DNA from: JBQLZO01 sp052168315
GTDB lineage: Bacteria > Planctomycetota > Phycisphaerae > Phycisphaerales > UBA1924
NCBI GenBank assembly: GCA_052168315.1
Contig: JBQLZO010000083.1
Span: 1 to 63,483 of the forward strand
DNA length: 63,483 bases
Reading direction: 5' to 3'
Below the pieces are notes generated by a model. The model was not told the origin of the DNA, ran no database searches, and was given only the letters and a program-made list of their open reading frames with translations. The first letter of the stretch is position 1. Every line of letters begins with the position of its first letter. Shown piece after piece: positions 1 through 8,109 of the stretch. Made by a program: the position numbers and the translations under genes.

Positions 1-48
1 GATGGGGAGTGAGGGGCGTGGGGGAGGGCGTGGGGGCGATGGCACTGG

Positions 49-54
49 TACGGT
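49..54 (+). promoter_or_regulatory. -10 hexamer TACGGT, leaderless start
   Basis: The hexamer ends 6 nt before the ATG at 61 and no Shine-Dalgarno sequence is visible. The predicted transcript starts at or next to the start codon. Confidence 0.55.
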
Positions 55-60
55 GATCGG

Positions 61-525
61 ATGCACGGCGACCACGAAGGCGCGGGGCTGTTCGGCGATG
101 CGGGGGATGGCGGGGTGTCGCGCGCTGGGGATGATCGTGCGACGGAGGAACTGATCGCGGTGTACGAGCGGGCGGGTCGGACGCTGGACGATCTGCCGTA
201 CACGCCGGAGTTCGATCGGATCCGTGCGGCGCTGGATCTTCAGGATGAGCCGCCGCGCGACACGCTGGCGCGGCTGCAGCGGCTTCGGAAGAGCGGGCGT
301 TTGCCGCGGCTGGGTCGGGCTTCGACGCTGCCGGTGCAGCTGCATGCCGAGGAGTCGGCGCTGCTGGAGCGGCTGACGCTGGAGCGGATCGAGACGCTGG
401 GGCAGCGGGATCAATTGCCGTACACGCCGGTGTTCGATGCGATCGTGGACCGGTTCAACGCGCAGACGGGCCGGAGCCTGGAGCATCACGCGGTGTGGCG
501 GATGATCGCGCGGCTGGCGAAGTGA
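61..525 (+). CDS. Unknown protein with duplicated LPYTPxFD motif
   Basis: I do not recognise this 154-residue protein. It has no signal peptide or membrane segment. The motif LPYTPxFDxI occurs twice, near residues 44-53 and 120-129, each time followed by a charged helical stretch, so the protein looks like two diverged copies of one helical unit. Both copies lie just after a T/RLDDL or QRDQL turn. The first 25 residues are Gly/Asp-rich and probably disordered. The start is the ATG placed 6 nt after a TACGGT hexamer. The next gene, on the same strand, has its own similar promoter. A DNA- or protein-binding role is possible but nothing in the sequence proves it. Confidence 0.7.
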   Translation: MHGDHEGAGLFGDAGDGGVSRAGDDRATEELIAVYERAGRTLDDLPYTPEFDRIRAALDLQDEPPRDTLARLQRLRKSGRLPRLGRASTLPVQLHAEESALLERLTLERIETLGQRDQLPYTPVFDAIVDRFNAQTGRSLEHHAVWRMIARLAK

Positions 526-598
526 GTGTCGGGGTGGGCGGCGGGGTGAGTGGCGGGGTGGGCGGCGATGGGGCGGAACAGGGTGCGGCGGGTGTTCG

Positions 599-604
599 TA
601 TGGT
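599..604 (+). promoter_or_regulatory. -10 hexamer TATGGT, leaderless start
   Basis: Ends 6 nt before the ATG at 611; no ribosome binding site is visible between them. Confidence 0.5.
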
Positions 605-610
605 GGCGCG

Positions 611-970
611 ATGGCGCCTTCGATTCAGCGGATCCGGAGCACGCGCGCGCTGGTGATGTGGCTGGTGCGGGTGGTGGGCAGCGCGATGGTGGCGCTGGGG
701 GTGTACCTGCTGGTGAAGCAGTTGGTGTTCGGTCTGATGGTCGGGCATCCGTCGAGGGCCTGGCAGATCTATCAGGGCGTCGGCGAATGGCACATCGCTT
801 CGCATGGCGCGGCGGCGGCGGTGGTCGGTCTGCCGATGGTGCTGCTGTCGCGCCGGATCGCGCGGTTCGTGGTGGCGATGCCGGATCGCGGATGCCCGGG
901 ATGCGCGTACACGGGCGAGCGGGATGGGAACGGGAAGTGTCCGGAGTGCGGGCTGGAGCTGCCGAGGTAA
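611..970 (+). CDS. Two-helix membrane protein with C-terminal zinc ribbon
   Basis: Predicted 119-residue inner-membrane protein of unknown function. Two hydrophobic segments lie near residues 12-38 and 60-88, followed by a short cytoplasmic tail with two cysteine pairs (CPGC near 95, CPEC near 111) that should bind one zinc ion. The same CPxC...CPECG ribbon occurs in three other proteins of this window (32645-32920, 58239-59633, and inside CstA), which is a lineage habit rather than a functional clue. The gene ends 11 nt before the end of the convergent VWA gene. Confidence 0.7.
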   Translation: MAPSIQRIRSTRALVMWLVRVVGSAMVALGVYLLVKQLVFGLMVGHPSRAWQIYQGVGEWHIASHGAAAAVVGLPMVLLSRRIARFVVAMPDRGCPGCAYTGERDGNGKCPECGLELPR

Positions 971-981
971 ACGCGGCCGGT

Positions 982-2205
982 TCAGGCGAGCGGGCGCTTC
1001 TGGCGTTTGCCTTCGAGGTAGCTTTCCATGATGGTTGAGGCGAGGTCTCCGGCGGTGCAGTAGAACGCGGCGCCGCGGGTGAAGCGTGTGAGCTGGTCGA
1101 CGAAGCCGACCCAGTCCATGGTGTGGTACTCCTCGATGAGCGCGAAGGAGGCGAAGCGGATGCCATCGTTGGCGCATCGCGCGGCTTCCTGGAGGGTGGC
1201 GTTGCGTGATGCCTCGATGGGCGGGTAGACGAGGTTGAGGATGGTGTGGGCCGGGTCTGGCGGGATGCCGGTGTCGCCGAAGGCGGAGGTGAGGTGGGCG
1301 GTGGGTTCGCCGTCGGTGATGATGAAGAGTTGTTTGTTGGCCGCGCCGCGCTTCCTGAGCGTCTGGCGGGCGATGCGGAGCCCGTGGTGCAGGTTGGTGA
1401 AGTGCGGGTGGGTGATGTCGGCCTGATCGAGCGGGACGCGGACGCGGACCTCCCAGTCGCGCGTGGTGATGGGCCTGGGCATGATGAGCGGGAGGTCGCG
1501 CTCTTCGATGGGCTCGGCGATGGATGCGAAGCCGACGAAGTCGATGGTGTCGTTGGGGAACTTCTCGCGGACGAGTGCGCGCATGCCGAGGGCGATGCGC
1601 TTGGCGGCGATGTGGCGGGCGTAGCGCATCATCGATCCGGAGAGGTCGATGAGGATGCAGAGGGCGGTGGATGCGGAGGCCTCGGAGAGGTGGATCTCAA
1701 GGTCCTGGTCCTGGATGTTGAGGGGGAGGAGGGAGTTATTGTTGGTGGTGGTCGTGTGGGGTGGGGCGGCGGCGCGGCGTTGGATGGCGTTGCGGAGCGT
1801 CTGGCTCATGGCGAGTTCGGAGATGGGGTCGCCGAACTGGTAGGGGCGCGTGCCGTCGGTGCGTTCGCCGATGCCTCCGGGGTCGCGGGTGTCGTGCCCG
1901 TCGCGGAGGGAGGGGCTGAGGTTCTTGAAGATGTCGAGGAAGGCGCGGTGCTGGAGGCCACGGAGCATTCTGGGTGTGAGCCGGAGCGAGCCGGATTGTT
2001 CGTCGCGCTCGACGAGCCCGGCCTGGATCATCTCGGCGATGAGCTGGGCGATCTGTTCATCCTCATCGGCGGCGTCCGGGAGGGCATCGAGCCCGTCCTG
2101 GCCGTACTTGAGGATGAACTCCTCGATGTTCTTGGAGGGGAACAGGTCATCCGGGGAGAGGAATCCGCCCTCGCCCTCGTCGAACTCGCGGTAGGTGAAC
2201 TTCAC
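982..2205 (-). CDS. von Willebrand factor A domain protein
   Basis: A 407-residue protein with a C-terminal VWA domain. The metal-ion-dependent adhesion motif DLSGSM is at about residues 187-192, followed by a Thr-bearing strand and ITDGEPT, the usual third MIDAS element. The N-terminal half is helical and acidic, with a Thr/Asn-rich linker before the VWA domain. No signal peptide is visible, so it is probably cytoplasmic, like VWA partners of MoxR-type ATPases, although no such ATPase is adjacent. The start was set to GTG at 2205 because a TACCGT hexamer on the minus strand ends 5 nt before it; an in-frame TTG at 2211 would overlap that hexamer. Confidence 0.85.
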   Translation of the reverse strand: MKFTYREFDEGEGGFLSPDDLFPSKNIEEFILKYGQDGLDALPDAADEDEQIAQLIAEMIQAGLVERDEQSGSLRLTPRMLRGLQHRAFLDIFKNLSPSLRDGHDTRDPGGIGERTDGTRPYQFGDPISELAMSQTLRNAIQRRAAAPPHTTTTNNNSLLPLNIQDQDLEIHLSEASASTALCILIDLSGSMMRYARHIAAKRIALGMRALVREKFPNDTIDFVGFASIAEPIEERDLPLIMPRPITTRDWEVRVRVPLDQADITHPHFTNLHHGLRIARQTLRKRGAANKQLFIITDGEPTAHLTSAFGDTGIPPDPAHTILNLVYPPIEASRNATLQEAARCANDGIRFASFALIEEYHTMDWVGFVDQLTRFTRGAAFYCTAGDLASTIMESYLEGKRQKRPLA

Positions 2206-2210
2206 GGGCA

Positions 2211-2216
2211 ACGGTA
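2211..2216 (-). promoter_or_regulatory. -10 hexamer TACCGT, leaderless GTG start
   Basis: On the minus strand the hexamer ends 5 nt before the GTG at 2205. This decides the start of the VWA gene. Confidence 0.5.
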
Positions 2217-2254
2217 GCGCTGCCCGGGTGGTTCGGGAACGGGGTGAATTCGTG

Positions 2255-2644
2255 TCAGCGGCTTGCGGTGCGCTGGTGCTCGGCTTCGAGGTCGCGGTGG
2301 GCCTTGTCGCGTTCCTTGGATCGGAGGAGTCCCGCGAGGACCTGCGGGTTGATCACGAGTGAGACGAGCCCGACGGCGGCGACGGTGATGCCCGCCCACG
2401 GCGCGATGATGAATGAGAGGACGACGCCGATGATGAGCACGCTCAGGGCGAGGAGCATCCAGAACTTGGCGAAGGATGCGGCCCCGAGGGTGGGGTCGGC
2501 CGGCGGCCCCTCGGGCGAGTCGCGTGAGATGCGTTCTTCGAGTTCGACGGAGTCGACCTCGGGGTGCGATTCCGCGGCGGCCCCGGTGGTGGGGTCGGTG
2601 CGTGTGGAGGGCGTGGAGCGGGTTGTGGTGTCGTGGGTTTTCAT
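2255..2644 (-). CDS. Small two-helix membrane protein
   Basis: A 129-residue protein of unknown function. The first 70 residues are Thr/Ser/Pro/Glu-rich and look disordered. Two hydrophobic segments follow (about 72-92 and 94-113), then a charged tail rich in Lys, Arg, Glu and His. A GGGAGG ribosome binding site lies about 9 nt before the ATG. It sits 49 nt upstream of the VWA gene on the same strand; the VWA gene also has its own promoter. Its own -10 may be the minus-strand TAGCAT at 2842-2847, which would give a leader of about 190 nt. Confidence 0.7.
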   Translation of the reverse strand: MKTHDTTTRSTPSTRTDPTTGAAAESHPEVDSVELEERISRDSPEGPPADPTLGAASFAKFWMLLALSVLIIGVVLSFIIAPWAGITVAAVGLVSLVINPQVLAGLLRSKERDKAHRDLEAEHQRTASR

Positions 2645-2910
2645 CGCGCGAACCTCCCGTGCTGCGGGGTGGGTTGCGGGGATGGTCGGGGCCGGGCTTC
2701 GAGTGGTTCCGCGTGTGTGGAGCGGAACGGAGCGCGACGAATGGCGCTGGTGTGCGGCGTGGTTGCCGGCTCGAAGCGATCGATCGATCTGGTTGATGCG
2801 ATCGGGTGTGCCCCGAGTGCCCCCTGGTGAGTTGATGGGTCATGCTAGGGGCGCGCTGGGTGAGGGGGTCGGCGCTCGTGAAGGACGCTTCATGTTGGAT
2901 GTTGTGCGGG

Positions 2911-2916
2911 TATGAT
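2911..2916 (+). promoter_or_regulatory. -10 element TATGAT of rnpB
   Basis: The hexamer ends 8 nt before the folded 5' end of RNase P RNA, the right distance for a transcription start near 2924. I see no good -35 element. Confidence 0.55.
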
Positions 2917-2924
2917 GATGGTGC

Positions 2925-3362
<438 letters not shown>

Positions 3363-3374
3363 CGGCCGAAGAGA

Positions 3375-3413
3375 CACGGGCCCCGGTGATGAGCCGGGGC
3401 CCGTGGCCATTTT
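3375..3413 (+). terminator. Intrinsic terminator of rnpB
   Basis: A perfect 12-bp stem (3375-3386 with 3394-3405) with a 7-nt loop is followed by GCCATTTTGG, a weak T-tract. It lies directly after RNase P RNA. Confidence 0.8.
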
Positions 3414-3716
3414 GGTGTTGCGCTGTGGGCGCTGAGGATGTTGATCGTGGGCGCTGAGGATGTTGATCGGCGGGGATCGGGCTTGGCGCGATCGGGGTTC
3501 GGGTGACGCGTTGTGTTGTGCTTCCCTCTTTCTCCATGCGATCGACCGGTGCGGGTCCTGGCGGGCCTGGTCGGTGCGGGGTCGCTGCGACGCGTGTCCG
3601 CTCGGCGGGTTCGCGGCGCTTCGCGGGCGCACTTCGGCGTTGTGCCGGGCCGCCGGCCATCGGTGGAACCTGTTTGGAACAGCGCTCCGGATGTGGAGCG
3701 CGGTGAGGAGGCAGAG
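3406..3716. other. Intergenic region after rnpB
   Basis: No gene is supported here. It holds a tandem 22-bp repeat at 3425-3468 and, just before the next gene, a 7-bp inverted repeat GCGCTCC (3682-3688) / GGAGCGC (3695-3701) ahead of the ribosome binding site. I see no convincing promoter hexamer. Confidence 0.6.
3425..3468. repeat. Perfect tandem duplication, 22-bp unit
   Basis: Positions 3425-3446 are repeated exactly at 3447-3468. The unit begins GTGGGCGCTGAGG. It lies 20 bp after the rnpB terminator stem. Confidence 0.9.
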
Positions 3717-4382
3717 ATGAGCGAGCGAGTTGTGAGCGGGGTTGGCGTTTCGGCGGTGCTCGGGTGCGCGCTGGGCGTTGTGTGCGCCTCGGGCATCGCG
3801 GGTGCGAGCGTGATCGAGATCGCGGGGAATCTGGGGCCTGGTGATTCGTACAACCAGGTGTCATCGTGGATCGTGCTGGGTCCGGATGAGGGGAGCATCG
3901 GGAATGTGGACCAGGCGGCGCCGTTCAACGCGGGCGGCGTGGATGTGTACGCGACGACTGTCGAGTTCGCGGTGCGTCGTTCGGATGGGCTCGATGGCGT
4001 GGCGCTGTCGATCTACTCGGATGCGGGCGGGATTCCGGGCGCTGCGCTGGTGAGCACCGCGGTGGCGAGCCTTCCGACGAATGATGGCGGCGCGGTGGTG
4101 AGCGCGGATCTTCCGTTCCCGCTGCTGCTCTCGGGCGGGGCGGACTACTGGGTGGTGCTGGATGCGGGGTTTGACACGGAGCTGTCGTGGTTCTGGAACG
4201 ACACGGGGATGATGCTCAAGGCGGGTCGGAGCGGCGATCCCGTGGGGCCGTGGAACCTGAACGCGGATGCGATGACGCCGGCGTTCCGGGTGATGGGTCG
4301 CGCGGTGCCCGGGCCGGGCGCTGTGGGCGGGCTGGCACTGGCGGGGCTTGCGGCGTGCCGCCGGCGTCGCGCGGCTGTGTGA
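3717..4382 (+). CDS. Secreted PEP-CTERM protein with choice-of-anchor-like domain
   Basis: A 221-residue exported protein. An N-terminal signal peptide spans about residues 1-30, with a hydrophobic core and an AGA cleavage region. The middle resembles the choice-of-anchor R type of beta-sandwich: a GDSY turn near the start, a VALSIYSD strand and an ADYWVVL strand before a Trp-rich loop. The C-terminus has PGPGA at about 199-203, a hydrophobic helix and CRRRR, the phycisphaeral variant of the PEP-CTERM tail that exosortase processes. GAGGAGG lies about 6 nt before the ATG. No exosortase gene is in the window. Its ligand is unknown. Confidence 0.8.
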   Translation: MSERVVSGVGVSAVLGCALGVVCASGIAGASVIEIAGNLGPGDSYNQVSSWIVLGPDEGSIGNVDQAAPFNAGGVDVYATTVEFAVRRSDGLDGVALSIYSDAGGIPGAALVSTAVASLPTNDGGAVVSADLPFPLLLSGGADYWVVLDAGFDTELSWFWNDTGMMLKAGRSGDPVGPWNLNADAMTPAFRVMGRAVPGPGAVGGLALAGLAACRRRRAAV

Positions 4383-4425
4383 GCGGGTGGTGTGGGGTGG
4401 ATCGCGGAGTTCCCTCTGAGCGGGG

Positions 4426-4454
4426 GCGGGCGGGCGCACGGGCCCGCCCGCTTT
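4426..4454 (+). terminator. Intrinsic terminator between convergent genes
   Basis: A perfect 10-bp G/C stem (4426-4435 with 4442-4451), a 6-nt loop and a short TTT run follow the PEP-CTERM gene. It may also act on the convergent hydrolase gene. Confidence 0.65.
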
Positions 4455-4497
4455 CGCGCGCTGCGCGGAGTGGCTCTGTGTGGGGGTCGGGGGGGGG

Positions 4498-5850
4498 TCA
4501 GGAGGCCGGGAGGAAGCGGAAGACGCGGGGGTCCTGGTCGCGGCGGATCTTCATGCTGAGCAGGGCGGTGCGGTCGGGCTGGAAGAAGCGGTTGAGTTGT
4601 TTGGTGTCGAGCCGGATGCTGCCGATGTCGTTGAAGCCGAAGGTGGCGTATCCGACGGAGTTGGTCCTGCGGATCTCGGGCATGGCGGTGACGCTGGCGA
4701 ACAGGGGCGTGCGCCGGGCGGGGTCGATGAACAGTTCGCGGAGCGCATCGATGTTGAAGAGCATGCTCCTGCGTGCGGGGTTGGCCTTGTAGACATGGAC
4801 CTTGGCGAAGACCTCTCGTTGTGTGCGTGCGGTGAGGGTGTGGTCGATGCCGCCGGGCGTGCCGTCGGCGGCGATGTGCTTGGCGAAGAGTTCGAAGAAG
4901 AAATCGTCGACGGACTGGTCGTGGTCGTCGGTGAGGTGGATGGCGGTGCTCTGGTAGGACTGGGTGTAGCGGTCGGCGCGTTCATCGGCGCGGTGGCGTT
5001 CGCTGATGGCGTCGAGTTCGGCGACATGGCTTTCGAAGTTCTGATCGGTGACGGCGAGGGATCGGGTGATGAGGTCGAAGAGGATCTCGGGCTGGCGGTC
5101 CTTGGTTCGGAGTGTGATGGAGCCGTGATTGACGCCGGGGATGCGTGCGAAGGCGGTGGCGCCCTTGGGATTCTTGAGCGTGATGGTGGGGTTCTGGGGG
5201 TCGGCCGCGAAGTCCATGGCGATCATGACGGGATTGAGGTTCGCGGTGGAGACCCTGACGGTGCCGTCTGTCCCGGACTCGTTGGCGACGCTGGAGATGC
5301 CGCTGTACCCGGCGGTTCCGACGAGCACGGTGCAGAGCACGCGGCCCGGGCCGTACCAGGTGTCGCTCGAGAATCGGTCCTTGAGGGCGAGGTTCCATGT
5401 GAAGGGGCTCGCGAGTTCGAGCCCATCGAGGATGTGTGTTCCGGTCTGGAAGGGCTTGTTGCCTTTGAATCCCTTGGCGACGCGTCCGATGAAGGATCGT
5501 CCCTTGTGGGCCAGGTGGGATCCGAAGTTGGCGGGCGCGAGCATGAGCAGGCGTCGGATGGGGTTGGTTTCGGGGGCGAAGCGTGTGGTCATCCAGTGCC
5601 TGGCGACGAGCCCTCCGGTGCTGTGGACGATGAGGTCGATGGAGCGCGGCGTGGTGGGGAGCTGGGCGTCTTCCCATGCGCGGTGCATGGCGGCGATGAG
5701 GTCATCGAAGGTGACATGGTCGTCGAGGGTGATGTAGTCGGCGAGGCGGATGTTGGCGATGGGGCGGTTGATGCCGGCGTCGTTGAGGAGTCGCGCCAGC
5801 CGTTTGAAGGAGGCGGCGTCGTCGCTCCAGCCGTGGATGATCGCGAGCAT
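4498..5850 (-). CDS. Alpha/beta hydrolase, lipase/esterase-like
   Basis: A 450-residue cytoplasmic hydrolase. The N-terminal half is an alpha/beta-hydrolase fold: HGW oxyanion strand at 6-8, nucleophile elbow VHSTGG with Ser77, a probable catalytic Asp195 in GTDGTVRV, and His242 in VNHGS. The helix after the nucleophile and the LAPANFGSHLA segment resemble lipase or PGAP1-like esterases. The C-terminal 190 residues carry no motif I know and contain a short beta-rich region. No signal peptide is present. GGAG lies 7-8 nt before the ATG. The substrate is unknown; the fold and triad are the firm part of the call. Confidence 0.8.
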   Translation of the reverse strand: MLAIIHGWSDDAASFKRLARLLNDAGINRPIANIRLADYITLDDHVTFDDLIAAMHRAWEDAQLPTTPRSIDLIVHSTGGLVARHWMTTRFAPETNPIRRLLMLAPANFGSHLAHKGRSFIGRVAKGFKGNKPFQTGTHILDGLELASPFTWNLALKDRFSSDTWYGPGRVLCTVLVGTAGYSGISSVANESGTDGTVRVSTANLNPVMIAMDFAADPQNPTITLKNPKGATAFARIPGVNHGSITLRTKDRQPEILFDLITRSLAVTDQNFESHVAELDAISERHRADERADRYTQSYQSTAIHLTDDHDQSVDDFFFELFAKHIAADGTPGGIDHTLTARTQREVFAKVHVYKANPARRSMLFNIDALRELFIDPARRTPLFASVTAMPEIRRTNSVGYATFGFNDIGSIRLDTKQLNRFFQPDRTALLSMKIRRDQDPRVFRFLPAS

Positions 5851-6021
5851 GGGTGGGTCTCCGGGGAGGGGGTGCGGGGTCGAGGGTGTGTGCGGGGGGT
5901 GTTGGGGGGTGGGCGTGGGGGAAAGCCAAGTGGATCGTGGGGTTTCTTACAAAGAATGTCAAAGGAGGGGATTGCCCCCTTGGCGCGGGGCTTGCGTGGG
6001 TTGGGGGTGTGGCGGGGTCCC

Positions 6022-6027
6022 TAGGAT
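6022..6027 (+). promoter_or_regulatory. -10 hexamer TAGGAT
   Basis: Lies 31 nt before the ATG at 6059, giving a short leader that contains the AAAGGAG ribosome binding site. Confidence 0.5.
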
Positions 6028-6058
6028 CCGGAGCGGGCGGGGAGCGCGAAAGGAGCCG

Positions 6059-8068
6059 ATGGCGATGGCACGCGAAGGACGAGGGCGATCGGGCGTGGTG
6101 GCGGTTCGTGCGATGGTGCTGACGCTGGTGGCCGGCGGGCTGGTGGGGGCGGCGCAGGGCCAGAACGCGCTGGGCGATGGGCGCGCGCTGGACCGGAACC
6201 CGCAGGTCGGGAGCGGGGGTCGGAACGCGCCGGGGCATGACTTCCGGGCCGACATCGCGTTCCGGAACGCGATCGTGACCGGGAATGTGACGGGGAACCT
6301 GGGGTTCCGTGGCGATGTGGGGTACACGGGCGCGTTCGATTTCCGTGGGAGCACCGCCGATGAGGAGTTCTTCCGGTTCGAGGCTCGGTCGACCTCGAGC
6401 GCGGATGTGCTGAACTTCCATCAGACGCGTGGGCGGACGGCGCAGGATTCTTCGCTTCGGGGGCTCGGGGCGACGCAGCAGGCGATGGGGTGGTCGGTGG
6501 CGGGGGGGCGCGGCGCGATGATCGTGGACCGGACCTTCAGCGGCACCTCCGCGGCCCGGATCGATCAGGCGATCCGTGATCCGCTGGGCGGGGCCGCGGG
6601 GATCACGATCGACGAGTATCCGCGGCTGCGCGGTTCGATCCGTTCGACATCGGACCTGATCGCGCGGACGCCTTCGGAGCCGTCGCGGCTGGGGATCATC
6701 GAGGATCAGTCCGGAAACGGCGCGCGATCGATGCGCGTCGGTTCGGACCTGTTGGCGGTGCGCGACCTGCCGATGCGTCCGCGGACGGCGCTCGATGGGG
6801 TTCCGCTGATGCCGAGCCCGGAGCTGCTCTCGAGCTGGCGGGACCCGGGCGAGGGTCTGGTGCCGCCGATCGATGGTGCCGGCGGGGGGGTGGATGATCC
6901 GTTCGGGATCGTTCCGGTTCCGGGGACCGAGCTTGATCCGGATGCGGCGCTGGATCCGCTGCGGGGGATGGATGGGCAGGCGGGGGATGGCACGGGGGCG
7001 CTGGATCCGCTGACGAACCGGCTTCCGACGAACCGGTTGTCTCCGGATGTGTCGCCGTATCGCACGGCGATGGAATCGCTGCGGATTCGGAACGATCGGA
7101 TCGAGACGCGGGCGGCGGGTGTTCGCGGGACCGAGCGAGCGACCGAGATCGCGACCGAGCGGGTGGACGGAAGCGAATCGTCGATGAGCTGGGTGATGAC
7201 GCTGGACGAGCGTCTTGCGGCGATCCGTGCGTCGCTGCTGTCGGGCGAGGGGGATGGGGTCGGGGATGTGGATGGGGGCGGTTCGATGCTGGACCGGGTG
7301 TTGTCCGAGTCCGAGCGTGCGATGGAGCGCGAGCGTCTGCGGCTGGAGCTGCGTGAGATGACGCCCGAGGAGCGTGCGGAGTGGCTGCGCGACCCCGAGG
7401 TGGTGGAGGCGATGTCGCGTTCTGACGCGGCGGTGGAGATGGCGCGGGAGGCGCTGGCGGAAACGGGTGTGGTGGTTCGGACGCTGACGACGCGTCCGGC
7501 GAACGAGCGCGAGCGGTCGGTCTTCGAGCGGCACATGTCCGAGGGCCAGTCGCTGCTGGGCGAGGGGAGTTTCTTCGCGGCCGAGGAGCGGTTCACGGCG
7601 GCGCTGTTCATCGTTCCGGGCGATCCGCTGGCGGCGGCGGGTCGTGTGCACGCGCAGATCGGGGCGGGGATGTACCGGTCGGCGACGCTGAACCTTCGGA
7701 CGCTGCTGCGAAACTATCCGGAGATGGCGGGGGTGCGGTTCGATGCCTCGCTGCTGCCTTCCGGCGAGCGTCTGCAGACGACGCTGGACCGGCTGCGGGA
7801 GCGGACGGACCCGAAGGTTCCGATGAGCCAGGAGGCGGGGCTGCTGCTGGCGTACATGGGCCACCAGTTGGGCAACGATGCGGATGTTCGTCGCGGGCTT
7901 GCGGCGGCGAGGGAGGTTGCCCGGGCGACGGAGCGGGAGGTCGATCCGCTGGTGGCGTTGCTGGAGGCGGTGTGGATCGCTGAGGGCGGTGGGGGTACTG
8001 GGGATTCATCGGGAGATTCGGGCGGGGCGGACTCGGAGGGCGTGGATCCGGGCGATGGTGGTGAATGA
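6059..8068 (+). CDS. Secreted protein of unknown function with TPR-like C-terminal region
   Basis: A 669-residue protein. A signal peptide occupies about residues 1-33 and ends AAQGQN. The next 200 residues are rich in Gly, Arg and Asp and describe a repetitive beta-like stretch (FRADIAFRNA, NLGFRGDVGY, GAFDFRG). A low-complexity middle is followed by a helical region from about residue 480 in which an EGQSLLGEGSFFAAEERFTA segment looks like one or two tetratricopeptide units. The ATG is preceded by AAAGGAG at 4-5 nt. The next gene, a phosphatase, begins at or just after this stop, so the two are probably co-transcribed. I cannot name the family. Confidence 0.75.
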   Translation: MAMAREGRGRSGVVAVRAMVLTLVAGGLVGAAQGQNALGDGRALDRNPQVGSGGRNAPGHDFRADIAFRNAIVTGNVTGNLGFRGDVGYTGAFDFRGSTADEEFFRFEARSTSSADVLNFHQTRGRTAQDSSLRGLGATQQAMGWSVAGGRGAMIVDRTFSGTSAARIDQAIRDPLGGAAGITIDEYPRLRGSIRSTSDLIARTPSEPSRLGIIEDQSGNGARSMRVGSDLLAVRDLPMRPRTALDGVPLMPSPELLSSWRDPGEGLVPPIDGAGGGVDDPFGIVPVPGTELDPDAALDPLRGMDGQAGDGTGALDPLTNRLPTNRLSPDVSPYRTAMESLRIRNDRIETRAAGVRGTERATEIATERVDGSESSMSWVMTLDERLAAIRASLLSGEGDGVGDVDGGGSMLDRVLSESERAMERERLRLELREMTPEERAEWLRDPEVVEAMSRSDAAVEMAREALAETGVVVRTLTTRPANERERSVFERHMSEGQSLLGEGSFFAAEERFTAALFIVPGDPLAAAGRVHAQIGAGMYRSATLNLRTLLRNYPEMAGVRFDASLLPSGERLQTTLDRLRERTDPKVPMSQEAGLLLAYMGHQLGNDADVRRGLAAAREVARATEREVDPLVALLEAVWIAEGGGGTGDSSGDSGGADSEGVDPGDGGE

Positions 8069-8109
8069 CCGGCGGCTCGTCGTTGACGGGCGATGGGGGG
8101 AGAGGGAGC

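Noticed and set aside
5702..7864. Very long minus-strand open frame opposite the secreted-protein gene
   Set aside because: Its product is an Arg/His/Pro-rich chain without domains, as expected from the antisense of high-GC codons; the plus-strand gene has a signal peptide, ribosome binding site and promoter.
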